Shown here: one piece after another, positions 7,568 through 13,926 of the stretch
How positions within the stretch are numbered: the stretch's first letter is position 1
How the letters are laid out: the number at the start of each line of letters is the position of its first letter
Source: Candidatus Babeliales bacterium
GTDB taxonomy: Bacteria; Babelota; Babeliae; Babelales; CAZZPM01
Length of the DNA stretch: 15,107 nt
NCBI GenBank assembly: GCA_016763165.1
Contig: JAESUJ010000063.1
Span: 1-15,107, forward strand
Direction of reading: 5' to 3'
Made by a program: the position numbers and the translations under genes
Notes under the pieces: model-generated
Database searches by the model: none
Seen by the model: only the letters and a program-made list of their open reading frames with translations
Told to the model about the DNA's origin: nothing

Positions 7568-8440
7568 ATGATCTATAGTCAATTCAAAACCTTTGTCCTT
7601 CTCGCCGCATTAACTGGTGCTTTACTCTTTATGGGTGGAATGTTTGGAGGCAGTAATGGTATTAAATATGCACTTATTTTTGCCTTTATTTTAAATGGTA
7701 TTAGCTATTTTTTTTCAGATAAAATAGTTCTTTCGATGTATGGCGCGCAACCCTTATCACGTGAAAAATATGATTGGATTTATCAAATAGTTGAAGAATT
7801 ATGTCATGAGGCTCGTCTACCAATGCCAAAATTATGGTTTGTAAACAATCCAATGGCAAATGCTTTTGCAACAGGTAGAAATCCATCACACGCCTCTGTA
7901 GCTATCACAGCAGGTATTCTTGAAATTTTAGATCAACGCGAACTTCGTGGCGTCTTAGCTCATGAAATATCACATATAAAAAATCGTGATATTTTAGTTG
8001 GAAGCATTGCCGCAACAATTGCTATGGCGATCGGATATTTAGCTGACTTAGCTCGTTGGTCTTTTTTCTGGGGAGATAGACGAAATAATCGTCAAAGCGG
8101 TGTCGGTATTTTTGGTGTTATTTTAATATCTATTTTAGTCCCACTTGCTGCAACACTGATTCAACTTGCTATCACTCGATCACGTGAATATTTAGCTGAT
8201 GAATCAGGAGCGAAACATTCACAAGACCCACTTGCTCTTGCTGATGCATTAGAAAAGCTTCACCATGCGGTACCAAAAAATCAAAAACAGGAACCAAGTA
8301 CTGTTCAAGCTGCAACTGCAAGTCTTTTTATTGTTTATCCATTTTCAACCAAAGGTTTATTCAATCTTTTTTCTACACACCCACCTATGGAAAAACGGAT
8401 TGCACGACTGCATGCAATGGCTGAAAAAATGATGCCTTAG
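7568..8440 (+). CDS. htpX: HtpX-type membrane zinc metalloprotease (M48B)
   Basis: HtpX is an inner-membrane protease that degrades misfolded membrane proteins, acting beside FtsH. Hydrophobic segments lie at about residues 9-27, 33-50, 143-163 and 180-202. The zinc site is HEISH at 132-136, with the third ligand Glu207 in SREYLADESGA, as in the M48 family. The STHPPMEKRIARL motif near the end is also typical. The length of 290 residues is normal. AGGAG lies 6 bases before the ATG at 7568. Placement right after an HspR-like regulator suggests heat-shock control, by inference. The gene ends 16 bases before the convergent gene at 8457 and I see no terminator between them. Confidence 0.95.
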   Translation: MIYSQFKTFVLLAALTGALLFMGGMFGGSNGIKYALIFAFILNGISYFFSDKIVLSMYGAQPLSREKYDWIYQIVEELCHEARLPMPKLWFVNNPMANAFATGRNPSHASVAITAGILEILDQRELRGVLAHEISHIKNRDILVGSIAATIAMAIGYLADLARWSFFWGDRRNNRQSGVGIFGVILISILVPLAATLIQLAITRSREYLADESGAKHSQDPLALADALEKLHHAVPKNQKQEPSTVQAATASLFIVYPFSTKGLFNLFSTHPPMEKRIARLHAMAEKMMP

Positions 8441-8456
8441 AAACTTTTCAACAATA

Positions 8457-9719
8457 TTAAGCCTTGAAAAGAATTGCCTCAAACCCTTTGGAATCACTAT
8501 CAAAATTAATTAAATAACGGATAGCGGTACCAAACCTACTTTTAATAATATTTCGATGTATATCATTAAAATATAGAACTTTTTTAACTCCTGATCCTGG
8601 CGTATAGTTCATCTTAGCTATTTTATTTTTGTTATGATAAACAAAAATATCAAAGTTTTTTGAGATGCGTTGTAAAGCTTTCTGAGCTATTGCTATATTT
8701 TCTTTTTTAAACTGTCTTTTACTTGGCGTTGGCATTAAAGTCAATTCTAACTCTTGCAAATCACGTTTACGAAGACTTGCGCTCGCACGACTTCTATCAG
8801 TTGTTAGAAAAACACTATTATTATATTCAAACAAATATAACTCTTTTGTCTCTGCTGAGATGCTACTCAAAATTTGTGGGGTCGCAGGCACAGGTTGCAA
8901 TGCTTTTTGCTGAACAGTAGAAAGACCAGCAACCGTTGGTTGATTAATATTTAATGGATTGATTGCTCTAATTTTTTGTTGAGACTCTTGAGCTTTGCTT
9001 GTACGTGATGGAAGCTCTGTTTTCAACTGCGAATAAAGTTCTTTCATTTCTGGTATTAATCCTATCTTTCCAACAGCTCCCACAGCTGCCTGCATTGCAG
9101 CAATTCCAGTCTCTTTTTTGATAATCTCTACTTCTTTCGAAATTACTTTTTCTTCACCAGTCGCTACTTGAATAACTTGATCTGCTATTTTTATATTCTT
9201 ATCGACTGATTTAAGAACTTTTTTAACTTTGTTTTTAGCTTTTTTAGCCAACGAGATGAGCGATCCTTGAGCCGCTTGCATCTTCTGCAATTTTGGTTGA
9301 GCTTCTGGAATATACCAAGAAACAAGCTTACCAAATCGCTTTAAAAACTGATCTGATTGAAACATCTTTGATGTTAAAATTTGACATGATTCTTTTTTAT
9401 TATTCATACGAAGCTGAACTTGAGATTCATCTTGATCTAAAAAAGTAACAACTGCATCTTTAACCTGCAATATTCGCTCTATTGATTCAACTATAGAAAT
9501 AGACTTTGGTAATTCTTTACCCAACTGATCACGAACTGTTGCAAATTTATCTTGTATATTCTCTTTTTTCATCAATTGATACGCTTGATAGTCAGCCACA
9601 ATCAACTTATTTTGATCAGTATTTATGACATAAAACCGCTTACTTGGATCTTTGACATCTGCTGAAGCAGCATTATTTATCATTGAACATAACAGATATA
9701 AAAACAGTACTTTTTTCAT
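8457..9719 (-). CDS. Exported lysine-rich protein with an apparent duplicated domain, function unknown
   Basis: No family is recognised. A Sec signal peptide MKKVLFLYLLCSMINNAASA ends at an ASA-D site near residue 20. Two regions of ~110 residues can be aligned by eye at matching spacing: residues 28-137 (starting RFYVINTDQN, ending LKRFGKLVSWYI) and 293-404 (starting ELYLFEYNNS, ending IKSRFGTAIRYLI). Between the ends each has a helical part (IERILQV versus KALQRIS) and a strand pair (VVTFLDQD versus FDIFVYH). They flank a Lys/Ala/Gln-rich linker (about 140-250) likely to be helical, and a Pro-rich patch (260-285). The start has AGGAG 5 bases upstream and a plausible promoter. It is convergent with htpX. 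Probable location is the periplasm, envelope or outside the cell. Confidence 0.85.
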   Translation of the reverse strand: MKKVLFLYLLCSMINNAASADVKDPSKRFYVINTDQNKLIVADYQAYQLMKKENIQDKFATVRDQLGKELPKSISIVESIERILQVKDAVVTFLDQDESQVQLRMNNKKESCQILTSKMFQSDQFLKRFGKLVSWYIPEAQPKLQKMQAAQGSLISLAKKAKNKVKKVLKSVDKNIKIADQVIQVATGEEKVISKEVEIIKKETGIAAMQAAVGAVGKIGLIPEMKELYSQLKTELPSRTSKAQESQQKIRAINPLNINQPTVAGLSTVQQKALQPVPATPQILSSISAETKELYLFEYNNSVFLTTDRSRASASLRKRDLQELELTLMPTPSKRQFKKENIAIAQKALQRISKNFDIFVYHNKNKIAKMNYTPGSGVKKVLYFNDIHRNIIKSRFGTAIRYLINFDSDSKGFEAILFKA

Positions 9720-9755
9720 CTCTACTCCTTTTTTAAAAAACCCTATTTTTTCTGC

Positions 9756-9785
9756 ATTCTAATAAAAAAAGAAAAATGAACACAA
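9756..9785 (-). promoter_or_regulatory. Candidate promoter of the duplicated-domain exported protein
   Basis: On the minus strand TTGTGT (9780-9785) and TAGAAT (9756-9761) are separated by 18 bases. The start would be about 30 bases before the ATG, with AGGAG at 9725-9729 as ribosome-binding site. A-rich sequence upstream could act as an UP element. The -10 match is good and the -35 weak. Confidence 0.4.
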
Positions 9786-9847
9786 TGAAAAAGGCGATAA
9801 TCATAGAAAAAGTTACTTAAAAAAGGATATTTTTTTAAAACTTATTG

Positions 9848-9924
9848 ATTTATCGGTAATTTATCGGTAATTTATCGGTAATTTATCGGTAATTTATCGG
9901 TAATTTATCGGTAATTTATCGGTA
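9848..9924. repeat. Tandem array, seven perfect copies of ATTTATCGGTA (11 bp)
   Basis: Seven identical 11-bp units follow head to tail without spacers. The core ATCGG recurs at 9852, 9863, 9874, 9885, 9896, 9907 and 9918. The 10-mer TTATCGGTAA spanning each junction is an imperfect palindrome (8 of 10 positions symmetric). An 11-bp period is close to one helical turn, so every copy faces the same side of the DNA. Because 11 is not a multiple of 3 and each unit contains TAA on both strands, every reading frame is stopped every 33 bases, so the array is non-coding. It lies between the terminator of the FKBP gene and the promoter of the exported protein. Confidence 0.98.
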
Positions 9925-10001
9925 ATAGTAAGATTACTTCAACATCAATAACAGATATTACATAGATAAAAAGATCAATTTCAAAATAAAAACCTATAAA
10001 A

Positions 10002-10030
10002 AAAGGTGACACTTATAGAGTGCCACCTTT
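10002..10030 (-). terminator. Intrinsic terminator of the FKBP gene
   Basis: The stem AAAGGTG-A-CACT pairs with AGTG-C-CACCTTT around a 5-base TATAG loop: 11 base pairs with one A-C mismatch. On the minus strand it is followed by a T7 run (A-run 9998-10004 on the plus strand). It lies about 50 bases after the FKBP stop. The other side has an A/T run too, so it may act in both directions. Confidence 0.88.
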
Positions 10031-10081
10031 AAAAAACATATATTTTTTAATATTTATTAATGCGTTAATGCAGTTATCAGC

Positions 10082-10714
10082 CTAAAGACTAATCAATTCA
10101 ACATCAAAAATAAGATCTGCATGTGGAGGAATAACTGAACCTGCACCATGTGCGCCATATCCTAATGCTGGTGGAATGAATAGACGTCGTTTTTCGCCAA
10201 TCTTCATATCCATCACGCCTTCATCCCAGCCCTTAATAACACGTCCCATGCCGATCATAAAAGTAAACGGTTGTCCACGATCAACACTGCTATCGAATTT
10301 TGTTCCATCGGTTAACCAACCGGTGTAATGAACCGTAACATTTGTCCCTCTTTTTGGATTAACCGATCCTTGATCAGCTGCTTCTTGTAAAACTTCATAT
10401 GCAAGGCCTGAGCCAAGTTCAATTTTTTTACTCATTTTTGTCTCTTTCACTTCAGAAGGTTGTATCTTTTCAATAACATTTTCAATTTCTGCTACTACAC
10501 TATTTTCTTCTTTTTCAACTTTTTCAACGGCGGCATCAGATTTGTTTTCTACATCTTTAACAATAACAGGCGCATCTTTCTGTATCTGTTTAACTTTTTC
10601 TGCAACAGATCGTTGAGATTCTTTTTTCACTACTATCTCACCAAAACATCCAGTAAACAGTAATAATGAAAAGCTGCTTAATTGTATAATAGTACGATAT
10701 GCTTTATTTTGCAT
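10082..10714 (-). CDS. FKBP-type peptidyl-prolyl isomerase, probable lipoprotein
   Basis: The protein catalyses cis-trans isomerisation of prolyl bonds outside the cytoplasm. Its N-terminus is a signal sequence ending in LLLFTGC, a lipobox-like site with Cys23 as candidate lipidated residue; Phe at -3 is unusual. A charged Glu/Lys-rich helical linker spans about residues 28-97. The FKBP domain fills 100-210 and keeps the active-site residues: Tyr130, Phe140-Asp141, Phe150, Val159-Ile160, Trp163, Tyr186 and Phe203 by alignment with FKBP12 from memory. It resembles FkpA/Mip-type enzymes in layout, without their N-terminal dimer domain. I choose ATG 10714 over the ATG at 10720, because AAGGAG (10721-10726) directly abuts the latter and sits 6 bases from the former. 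Confidence 0.93.
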   Translation of the reverse strand: MQNKAYRTIIQLSSFSLLLFTGCFGEIVVKKESQRSVAEKVKQIQKDAPVIVKDVENKSDAAVEKVEKEENSVVAEIENVIEKIQPSEVKETKMSKKIELGSGLAYEVLQEAADQGSVNPKRGTNVTVHYTGWLTDGTKFDSSVDRGQPFTFMIGMGRVIKGWDEGVMDMKIGEKRRLFIPPALGYGAHGAGSVIPPHADLIFDVELISL

Positions 10715-10720
10715 TCCCAT

Positions 10721-10726
10721 CTCCTT
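10721..10726 (-). promoter_or_regulatory. Ribosome-binding site that fixes the FKBP start
   Basis: AAGGAG touches the ATG at 10718-10720 with no spacer but stands 6 bases from the ATG at 10712-10714, so the second ATG should be used. Confidence 0.8.
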
Positions 10727-10748
10727 TTAACTCCAAAAAACTCGTAAC

Positions 10749-10786
10749 AATCTCGATGAGATTAGCAGATTCTTATCTAATTGCAA
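10749..10786 (-). promoter_or_regulatory. Candidate FKBP promoter overlapped by a palindrome
   Basis: On the minus strand TTGCAA (10781-10786) and TAATCT (10759-10764) are 16 bases apart. A perfect dyad AATCTC-GAT-GAGATT (10749-10763) covers most of the -10 box and the bases after it, a position where a bound repressor would block transcription. The promoter match is moderate; the dyad is exact. Confidence 0.35.
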
Positions 10787-10822
10787 AAAATACTGTTTTT
10801 TTTCTGCCAATCATTTTATTAT

Positions 10823-10880
10823 TTGATTACGTTGGTTTAGTAAGTTAATCAAAAATACTGAAAATTCAGTCATGAAGGGA
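10823..10880 (+). promoter_or_regulatory. Leader of the phosphohexomutase gene with dyads and ribosome-binding site
   Basis: Two inverted repeats precede the gene: TTGATTA (10823-10829) with TAATCAA (10846-10852), and ACTGAA-AA-TTCAGT (10857-10870). The second ends 4 bases before AAGGGA (10875-10880), which sits 5 bases before the ATG. No -35/-10 pair stands out. The dyads could be operators or a weak leader structure; in AT-rich DNA the first may be chance. Confidence 0.3.
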
Positions 10881-10885
10881 TTTTA

Positions 10886-12298
10886 ATGAACAGATCAATT
10901 TTTAAAGAGTATGACATTCGAGGTATTATCGATATTGACTGGAATGTGGAGGATGCATATGATATTGGCCGTGGTATATTTAGTTATTTTCTATACAACA
11001 ACCCTTCATTAAACCGTATTGTCATCGGTATGGATGGACGAGTTCATTCAGAAGAAATCAAAAAAAAACTCATTCAAGCTGCTCATCATGCAAAACTAGA
11101 TGTCATTGATATTGGCTTAACCGCTACACCTGTTTTATACTCAACTTTATACACAACCAAAACGACATCAGGATTGATGATTACCGCATCACACAATCCT
11201 GGAAATTATAATGGCATTAAAATCTGCTTAAACAGACGATCGATCTGGGGAAAAGAATTAAAAAAAATTGCAACGATCATTCAAGAAAAACGATTTTACA
11301 GACCAATTCTTAATTCAATAGCAACAGTAAAAACATATGATGCAAATTCTGCATACATCAATTATCTAAAAAAATCTTTCACTCACCTTATTGGTTCAGA
11401 AATTCCTGTTATTTTTGATTGCGCGAATGGAGCGGCAGGATCGATTATGCCTGATCTTGTCAAAGCTATGGAATGGAAAAATGCAACACTACTATTTGAA
11501 GAAGTTGATGGAACATTTCCCAATCATGAAGCAGATCCCACCGTTAAAAAAAATATGACTGTTCTCATTGATGCCATAAAATCAAAACCTAAAACTCATG
11601 TTGGAATTGGATTTGATGGTGATGCTGATCGAATGGGTTTTATTAATGAACAAGGAGACCTCATCGCAGGAGATCAACTACTTGCTCTGTTTGCACAGCA
11701 AATTAATTGGGAGGATAAAAATAAACAGGTTATTTGCGACATTAAATGTAGTCAAGGCTTAGCTGAGTCATTAAAAAAAAGTAATATAAACGTTATGATG
11801 GTTCCATCTGGACACTCCATTATTAAAAGTGAAATGGAAAAAACCGGAACAATTTTAGGTGGTGAATTAAGCTGTCACTTTTTCTTTGCTGATCGATACT
11901 TTGGATATGATGATGGCATCTATGCAGCTTTGCGTATGATAGAAATTTTACAAAATAGAGGAATTCCAGCATCTGAACTTTTCACCTTTTTTCCTCAAAA
12001 AATTTCAACAGCTGAAATTCGTATCTCTTGTGGTGATCATGATAAAGTTCGCATCATAGCAGCAGTTAAAGAGCAATTTTATACACACAAAGATGCTGAA
12101 ATCATTGATGTGGATGGCGTTCGTGTACAGACTTCATACGGATGGGGATTAATGCGTGCATCAAATACTGAATCACACTTTTGTTTTAGATTTGAATCTG
12201 ATACACTCAAAGGGTTAAAAAAAATACAAAATAACTTTATAGAAATTCTCCATCCATTGATTAATACAGCAGCCCTAAAGGAAAAACTTGAGCAATAA
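10886..12298 (+). CDS. manB: Phosphomannomutase/phosphoglucomutase
   Basis: This alpha-D-phosphohexomutase interconverts mannose- or glucose-6-phosphate and the 1-phosphates, feeding nucleotide-sugar synthesis for envelope polysaccharides. Hallmarks in order: FKEYDIRG at residues 6-13, the phosphoserine loop TASHNPGNYNG (catalytic Ser102), the Mg2+ loop DGDADR (244-249), the sugar-binding loop GGELSCH (325-331) and the phosphate-binding SNTESHFCFRFE near 430-441. The 470 residues fit ManB/AlgC enzymes. In the sugar loop the usual small residue of GE[ML]S[GA]H is Cys; the key Glu, Ser and His remain. AAGGGA lies 5 bases before the ATG. The stop overlaps the start of nfo by 11 bases. GlmM is less likely given the GGELS-type loop and the SNTE motif. 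Confidence 0.9.
   Translation: MNRSIFKEYDIRGIIDIDWNVEDAYDIGRGIFSYFLYNNPSLNRIVIGMDGRVHSEEIKKKLIQAAHHAKLDVIDIGLTATPVLYSTLYTTKTTSGLMITASHNPGNYNGIKICLNRRSIWGKELKKIATIIQEKRFYRPILNSIATVKTYDANSAYINYLKKSFTHLIGSEIPVIFDCANGAAGSIMPDLVKAMEWKNATLLFEEVDGTFPNHEADPTVKKNMTVLIDAIKSKPKTHVGIGFDGDADRMGFINEQGDLIAGDQLLALFAQQINWEDKNKQVICDIKCSQGLAESLKKSNINVMMVPSGHSIIKSEMEKTGTILGGELSCHFFFADRYFGYDDGIYAALRMIEILQNRGIPASELFTFFPQKISTAEIRISCGDHDKVRIIAAVKEQFYTHKDAEIIDVDGVRVQTSYGWGLMRASNTESHFCFRFESDTLKGLKKIQNNFIEILHPLINTAALKEKLEQ
12277..12282 (+). promoter_or_regulatory. Ribosome-binding site supporting a TTG start for nfo
   Basis: AAAGGA lies inside the end of the mutase gene, 5 bases before TTG at 12288. No in-frame ATG occurs downstream before most of the metal-site residues, so this TTG is the only sensible start. 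Confidence 0.75.
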
Positions 12299-13148
12299 AA
12301 AACCTCTTCTTGGCCTTCATCTACGCATTAATGAGTCCTTACAAAAAACATTGGAAAGTGTAGATGAATTGCCAATTAATATCTTACAATTTTTTCTGTT
12401 TCGTCACAAAGAGAACAGATACTTGCGCATCCTCCCAGAGGATGAAAAAAGAATAGATAGTATCAAACAGAAGTGTCATGAAATATATGCTCATAGCTCC
12501 TACTGGATTAACCTGGCTCATGGAAACAAAGAAAATTTTAAAATTGCTGAACGACTTTTGTCAAAAGAATTGAGCATTGCAGAAAAGTTATCACTTGATG
12601 GGCTGGTTATTCACCCAGGATCATACAAAGGACATCCTCAGCATCTCAATGAAGCTAAAGCTCGACAAGCAGCTCTTGAACAGATTGCACGACTTCTAAA
12701 TCGTCTTTTTAAAAAAAATATATCTGTACCAATTATTTTAGAAAATACCACCCATCACAAAAAAACTATTGGTAGCAACTTGAAAGATTTTCATGATCTT
12801 ACAAAACTGCTTGATCAACCGGACAAGCTTCTTTTCTGCCTCGACTTTGCTCATGCTCATTCATTTGGATATGATGTTTCTGATACAAAACAATTTATAC
12901 ATATGCTTGAAAAGCATATAGATATAACAAAAATAAAACTTATACATTTGAACGATTCTGCCGAAGAACAAGGAAGCTCTCATGATCGACATGAACTAAT
13001 TGGAACAGGAAAAATAGGAACCAATGCATTGAAAAAATTAGCTCTACACCCTAAGTTTGCCGATAAACCAATTATTTTAGAATTGCCAAAGACCACCCAA
13101 GAAACAAATATTGAAATGATTAATCTAGTCAACTCATGGTATGATTAA
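12288..13148 (+). CDS. nfo: Endonuclease IV (AP endonuclease Nfo)
   Basis: Nfo cleaves the backbone 5' of abasic sites and trims damaged 3' ends in base-excision repair. The TIM-barrel metal ligands are all present: His69 (AHSSYWINLA), His109 (VIHPGS), Glu152 (IILENT), Asp186 and His189 (CLDFAHAHSFGYD), His220 (IHLNDS), Asp233 and His235 (HDRHELIGTGKIG) and Glu265 (ILELP). Numbering nearly matches E. coli Nfo (69, 109, 145, 179, 182, 216, 229, 231, 261). The length of 286 is normal. The start is TTG, overlapping the mutase stop by 11 bases, so translation is probably coupled. Its stop shares the bases TTAA with the stop of the convergent acetyltransferase gene. Confidence 0.95.
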   Translation: MSNKKPLLGLHLRINESLQKTLESVDELPINILQFFLFRHKENRYLRILPEDEKRIDSIKQKCHEIYAHSSYWINLAHGNKENFKIAERLLSKELSIAEKLSLDGLVIHPGSYKGHPQHLNEAKARQAALEQIARLLNRLFKKNISVPIILENTTHHKKTIGSNLKDFHDLTKLLDQPDKLLFCLDFAHAHSFGYDVSDTKQFIHMLEKHIDITKIKLIHLNDSAEEQGSSHDRHELIGTGKIGTNALKKLALHPKFADKPIILELPKTTQETNIEMINLVNSWYD

Positions 13149-13834
13149 GGATATCGATATCGCTCTAAAACATAATAAAATGGTCTATCTTTTTTATGAG
13201 AAAAACCAACAAATTCAAACCCAAACTTTTTACATGCAGCAAAACTACGATGATTAAATGGTTCAACATATGCATTAACAACAGAAACATCCATAATCTG
13301 AAAATATGCATTCACCAACAGATCAACCGCTTCTCGCATTCGGCCACCGCCATAATATTTTTCATTAATCCAGAAGCCCATTTGACCAGGATCTTGACGC
13401 CAAAAAACACGGAGGTCTATGAATCCAATCAAATGCTTGTCTGTATTATCATGAATCGCATAACAGAGCATTTCACGTTTTTCATGACGCCAAATTTGAT
13501 AATTTACATATGAATCTGTCCATTCTCGATCGGTAGTATCCAGCGGAAAGTTCAACCCTCTCCTCGCCTGTTCTGAAAACATCTCGTAGTATTGATCCGT
13601 CTGACTTTTTGTCATAACTTTAAGCGTAACAACTTTCCCACGAACAGTATCAGGAAAAACTCCTCGAGGAACCATCGTAAATGTATGTGGATTTTCACCA
13701 ATAGGAAAAACCGCATGTGGTCGAGGCTGTTCAATAAAAAAACAGATCGCTACATAAAAAAACAGTACAATTGCTAGCCAATACTTTCTAAACTCTTTTG
13801 AAAAAACTTTTTTATAATTTAAAGAAATCTGCAT
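13145..13834 (-). CDS. GNAT-family (RimJ/RimL-like) acetyltransferase with N-terminal membrane anchor
   Basis: Residues ~65-225 form a GNAT domain of the RimJ/RimL type: VVTLKVMT as first strand, HLIGFIDLRV, the acetyl-CoA loop region YYGGGRMREAV and the classic VEPFNHRSFAACKKFGFE. Ahead of it is a basic N-terminus (Lys8, Lys9, Lys13, Arg16, Lys17) and one hydrophobic segment YWLAIVLFFYVAICFFI (18-34), followed by a Pro-rich linker. By the positive-inside rule the anchor is N-in, C-out, which would put the catalytic domain outside the cytoplasm, where acetyl-CoA is normally absent. No ribosome-binding site suggests a shorter, soluble start; the first ATG has GAG 7 bases upstream. Substrate is unknown. 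It is convergent with nfo, overlapping by 4 bases. Confidence 0.85.
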   Translation of the reverse strand: MQISLNYKKVFSKEFRKYWLAIVLFFYVAICFFIEQPRPHAVFPIGENPHTFTMVPRGVFPDTVRGKVVTLKVMTKSQTDQYYEMFSEQARRGLNFPLDTTDREWTDSYVNYQIWRHEKREMLCYAIHDNTDKHLIGFIDLRVFWRQDPGQMGFWINEKYYGGGRMREAVDLLVNAYFQIMDVSVVNAYVEPFNHRSFAACKKFGFEFVGFSHKKDRPFYYVLERYRYP

Positions 13835-13881
13835 TTATATCTCACTTATAATATTTTTACGACAATACAGCTACATATTTA

Positions 13882-13887
13882 AGTATA
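13882..13887 (-). promoter_or_regulatory. Candidate -10 box of the acetyltransferase gene
   Basis: TATACT on the minus strand lies about 48 bases before the ATG in the 92-base spacer. No convincing -35 box stands 16-18 bases upstream. An alternative TATAAG at about 13846-13851 is too close to the start unless the leader is very short. Confidence 0.25.
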
Positions 13888-13926
13888 ACAAATTTTTTTA
13901 TAAAAGTAGCCTACCAGAAGTTGTGC

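Larger units (their letters stand above)
9720..10081. other. Gene-free region with promoter, A-tracts, 11-bp repeat array and terminator
   Basis: These 362 bases hold no coding frame of note. From left to right: the ribosome-binding site and promoter of the exported protein (minus strand); a stretch with several A/T-tracts (9788-9792, 9807-9811, 9819-9824, T-run near 9830-9836); the 7-copy repeat array 9848-9924; a small dyad AGTAA-GA-TTACT at 9927-9938; an AT-rich stretch with nothing visible; and the terminator at 10002-10030. Confidence 0.7.

Noticed and set aside
9848..9924. CRISPR array or classic plasmid iterons
   Set aside because: Units are 11 bp with no spacers and no cas genes nearby; iterons are usually longer and sit beside rep, which is absent.
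9848..9924. DnaA-box cluster (origin)
   Set aside because: The unit shares only TTATC with the DnaA box TTATCCACA; no dnaA or dnaN nearby.
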